Shown here: positions 62,835-64,000 of the stretch, in pieces
Layout: the number at the start of each line of letters is the position of its first letter
Numbering within the stretch: the first letter of the stretch is position 1
NCBI RefSeq assembly: GCF_006171285.1
Contig: NZ_CP040889.1
Location: 2,666,001-2,730,000, forward strand
Direction of reading: 5' to 3'
Source of the DNA: Leclercia adecarboxylata
Lineage (GTDB): Bacteria; Pseudomonadota; Gammaproteobacteria; Enterobacterales; Enterobacteriaceae
Length of the DNA: 64,000 nucleotides
Translations under genes and position numbers: made by a program
Notes under the pieces: generated by a model
Databases searched by the model: none
The model's input: only the letters and a program-made list of their open reading frames with translations
What the model was told of the DNA's origin: nothing

Positions 62835-64000
62835 ATGTTAAAACGTATCAAAATTGTTACCAGCTTATTGCTGGTCTTAGTTATTTTTGGCCTTTTACAG
62901 CTCACATCCGGTGGTCTTTTCTTTAATGCCCTGAAGCATGACAAAGAAAACTTCACCGTCCTGCAAACCATTCGTCAGCAACAGTCCACGCTTAACGGCA
63001 GCTGGGTAGCGTTGCTGCAAACCCGTAACACCCTGAACCGCGCGGGTATCCGCTACATGATGGATCAGAACAACATCGGTAGCGGCGCGACCGTAAACGA
63101 TCTGATGCAGATTGCGGCGGCTTCCCTGAAGCAGGCGGAAAAGAACTGGGCGGATTACGAAGCTCTGCCGCGCGACCCGCGCCAGAGTGAAGGTGCCGCG
63201 CTGGAAATCAAACGCAACTATGATATCTATCACGGTGCGCTGGCCGAACTGATCCAGCTCCTGGGTGCGGGCAAGATCAACGAGTTCTTCGATCAGCCGA
63301 CCCAGAGCTACCAGGACGGCTTTGAGAAGCAGTACGTGAACTATCTGCAGCAGAACGATCATCTGTATCAGACCGCCGTGGATGACAGCAACAGCTCCTA
63401 CAGCCAGGCTATCTGGATCCTGTTAAGCGTGCTGATCCTGGTGCTGGTGGTGATCGTCGGCGTCTGGCTGGGTATCCGTCACTCGCTGATCTCTCCGCTG
63501 AACCGCCTGACCGACAGCATTCGCCACATCGCCAGCGGCGATCTGGTGAAACGCATCGAAGTTGACGGCTCTAACGAGATGGGCCAGCTGGCCGATACGC
63601 TGCGTCATATGCAGGCTGAACTGATGCGTACCGTGGGCGACGTGCGTAATGGCGCGAACGCCATCTACAGCGGCGCAAGCGAAATCTCCATGGGTAACAA
63701 CGATCTCTCCTCCCGTACCGAGCAGCAGGCGGCCTCGCTGGAAGAGACCGCTGCGAGCATGGAAGAGCTGACCGCCACCGTGAAGCAGAACGCCGAAAAC
63801 GCCCGTCAGGCGAGCCATCTGGCGCTGAGCGCGTCCGAGACCGCGCAGAAGGGCGGTAAAGTGGTGGATAACGTGGTGCAAACCATGCGTGACATCGCCG
63901 GCAGTTCGCAGAAGATTGCCGACATCATCAGCGTGATCGACGGTATTGCCTTCCAGACCAACATCCTGGCATTGAACGCGGCGGTCGAAGCGGCGCGTGC
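62835..64000 (+). CDS. tsr: Methyl-accepting chemotaxis protein Tsr (3' end cut by window)
   Basis: About 388 residues visible of an expected 550. N-terminal membrane helix ([19 protein letters not shown]), ligand domain with [20 protein letters not shown] (serine-binding arginines), second membrane helix ([20 protein letters not shown]), HAMP domain, and methylation helix [20 protein letters not shown]. The signalling tip begins at the edge ([18 protein letters not shown]). It senses serine and other cues at the cell pole. Sequence is close to E. coli Tsr. Confidence 0.97.
   Translation, partial: MLKRIKIVTSLLLVLVIFGLLQLTSGGLFFNALKHDKENFTVLQTIRQQQSTLNGSWVALLQTRNTLNRAGIRYMMDQNNIGSGATVNDLMQIAAASLKQAEKNWADYEALPRDPRQSEGAALEIKRNYDIYHGALAELIQLLGAGKINEFFDQPTQSYQDGFEKQYVNYLQQNDHLYQTAVDDSNSSYSQAIWILLSVLILVLVVIVGVWLGIRHSLISPLNRLTDSIRHIASGDLVKRIEVDGSNEMGQLADTLRHMQAELMRTVGDVRNGANAIYSGASEISMGNNDLSSRTEQQAASLEETAASMEELTATVKQNAENARQASHLALSASETAQKGGKVVDNVVQTMRDIAGSSQKIADIISVIDGIAFQTNILALNAAVEAAR

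Overview
The window is chromosomal DNA of an enterobacterium close to Escherichia, Kluyvera and Enterobacter. The evidence is the run of near-E. coli-length orthologues (yjiN, yjiA, yjiX, btsT, hpaA to hpaX, tsr), the REP/BIME repeats, and a penicillin G acylase gene as found in E. coli W and Kluyvera. I cannot fix the species from sequence alone. No rRNA, tRNA, CRISPR array or transposase was recognised.

Layout. 1-3.8 kb: a cut-off LysR regulator, an aldehyde dehydrogenase, and a small ABM / ACT / ArsR-type operon. 3.9-4.7 kb: a GNAT/DUF1778 toxin-antitoxin pair. 5.0-10.8 kb: an unknown small gene, a MarR / HlyD / DUF2955 efflux operon, yjiN, a LysE-type exporter and an AraC regulator. 10.9-11.2 kb: an array of about 4.5 REP-type units. 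11.4-12.9 kb: an AT-rich islet with an orphan type VI secretion Hcp preceded by a possible membrane-acting effector and a small membrane protein. 13.0-17.7 kb: a second aldehyde dehydrogenase, penicillin G acylase and a YfaZ-type outer membrane protein. 18.2-22.7 kb: yjiA-yjiX-btsT and a WYL regulator.

22.9-50.4 kb is a complete ABC-transporter-dependent capsule locus, all on the minus strand. It reads lipoprotein-kpsD-kpsM-kpsT-kpsE, then serotype-specific genes, then rfbBDAC (dTDP-L-rhamnose), then kpsC-kpsS. This order, without kpsF or kpsU, is the E. coli group 3 arrangement. A near-consensus ops (RfaH) element lies 5' of the first gene, and intrinsic-terminator-like hairpins sit inside the operon. 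The serotype-specific part is AT-rich and unusual. It encodes a methyltransferase with a coiled coil of nearly 500 residues, two paralogous two-domain GT2 proteins (one with a degenerate first domain), a GT61 enzyme, and a three-gene nonulosonic acid set. In that set the synthase is fused to a sialyltransferase-like N-terminal domain and lacks the usual C-terminal SAF domain. A small beta-sandwich-like module with an RPDV...CGF signature recurs in three of these proteins.

50.7-62.7 kb carries the whole 4-hydroxyphenylacetate (homoprotocatechuate) catabolic cluster: hpaBC, hpaA, hpaX, hpaIHFDEG and the divergent repressor gene hpaR. A 1.3 kb repeat-rich spacer with an approximately 560-bp-offset duplication separates hpaA from hpaB. 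The window ends inside tsr, which has a sigma-28 type promoter. In E. coli K-12, btsT and tsr are neighbours, so the capsule locus and hpa cluster occupy the gap between two conserved anchors. Penicillin acylase (aryl-acetyl release), hpaX/hpa (uptake and breakdown to pyruvate and succinate semialdehyde), an aldehyde dehydrogenase and the pyruvate symporter BtsT could form a loose local catabolic set; that is inference.
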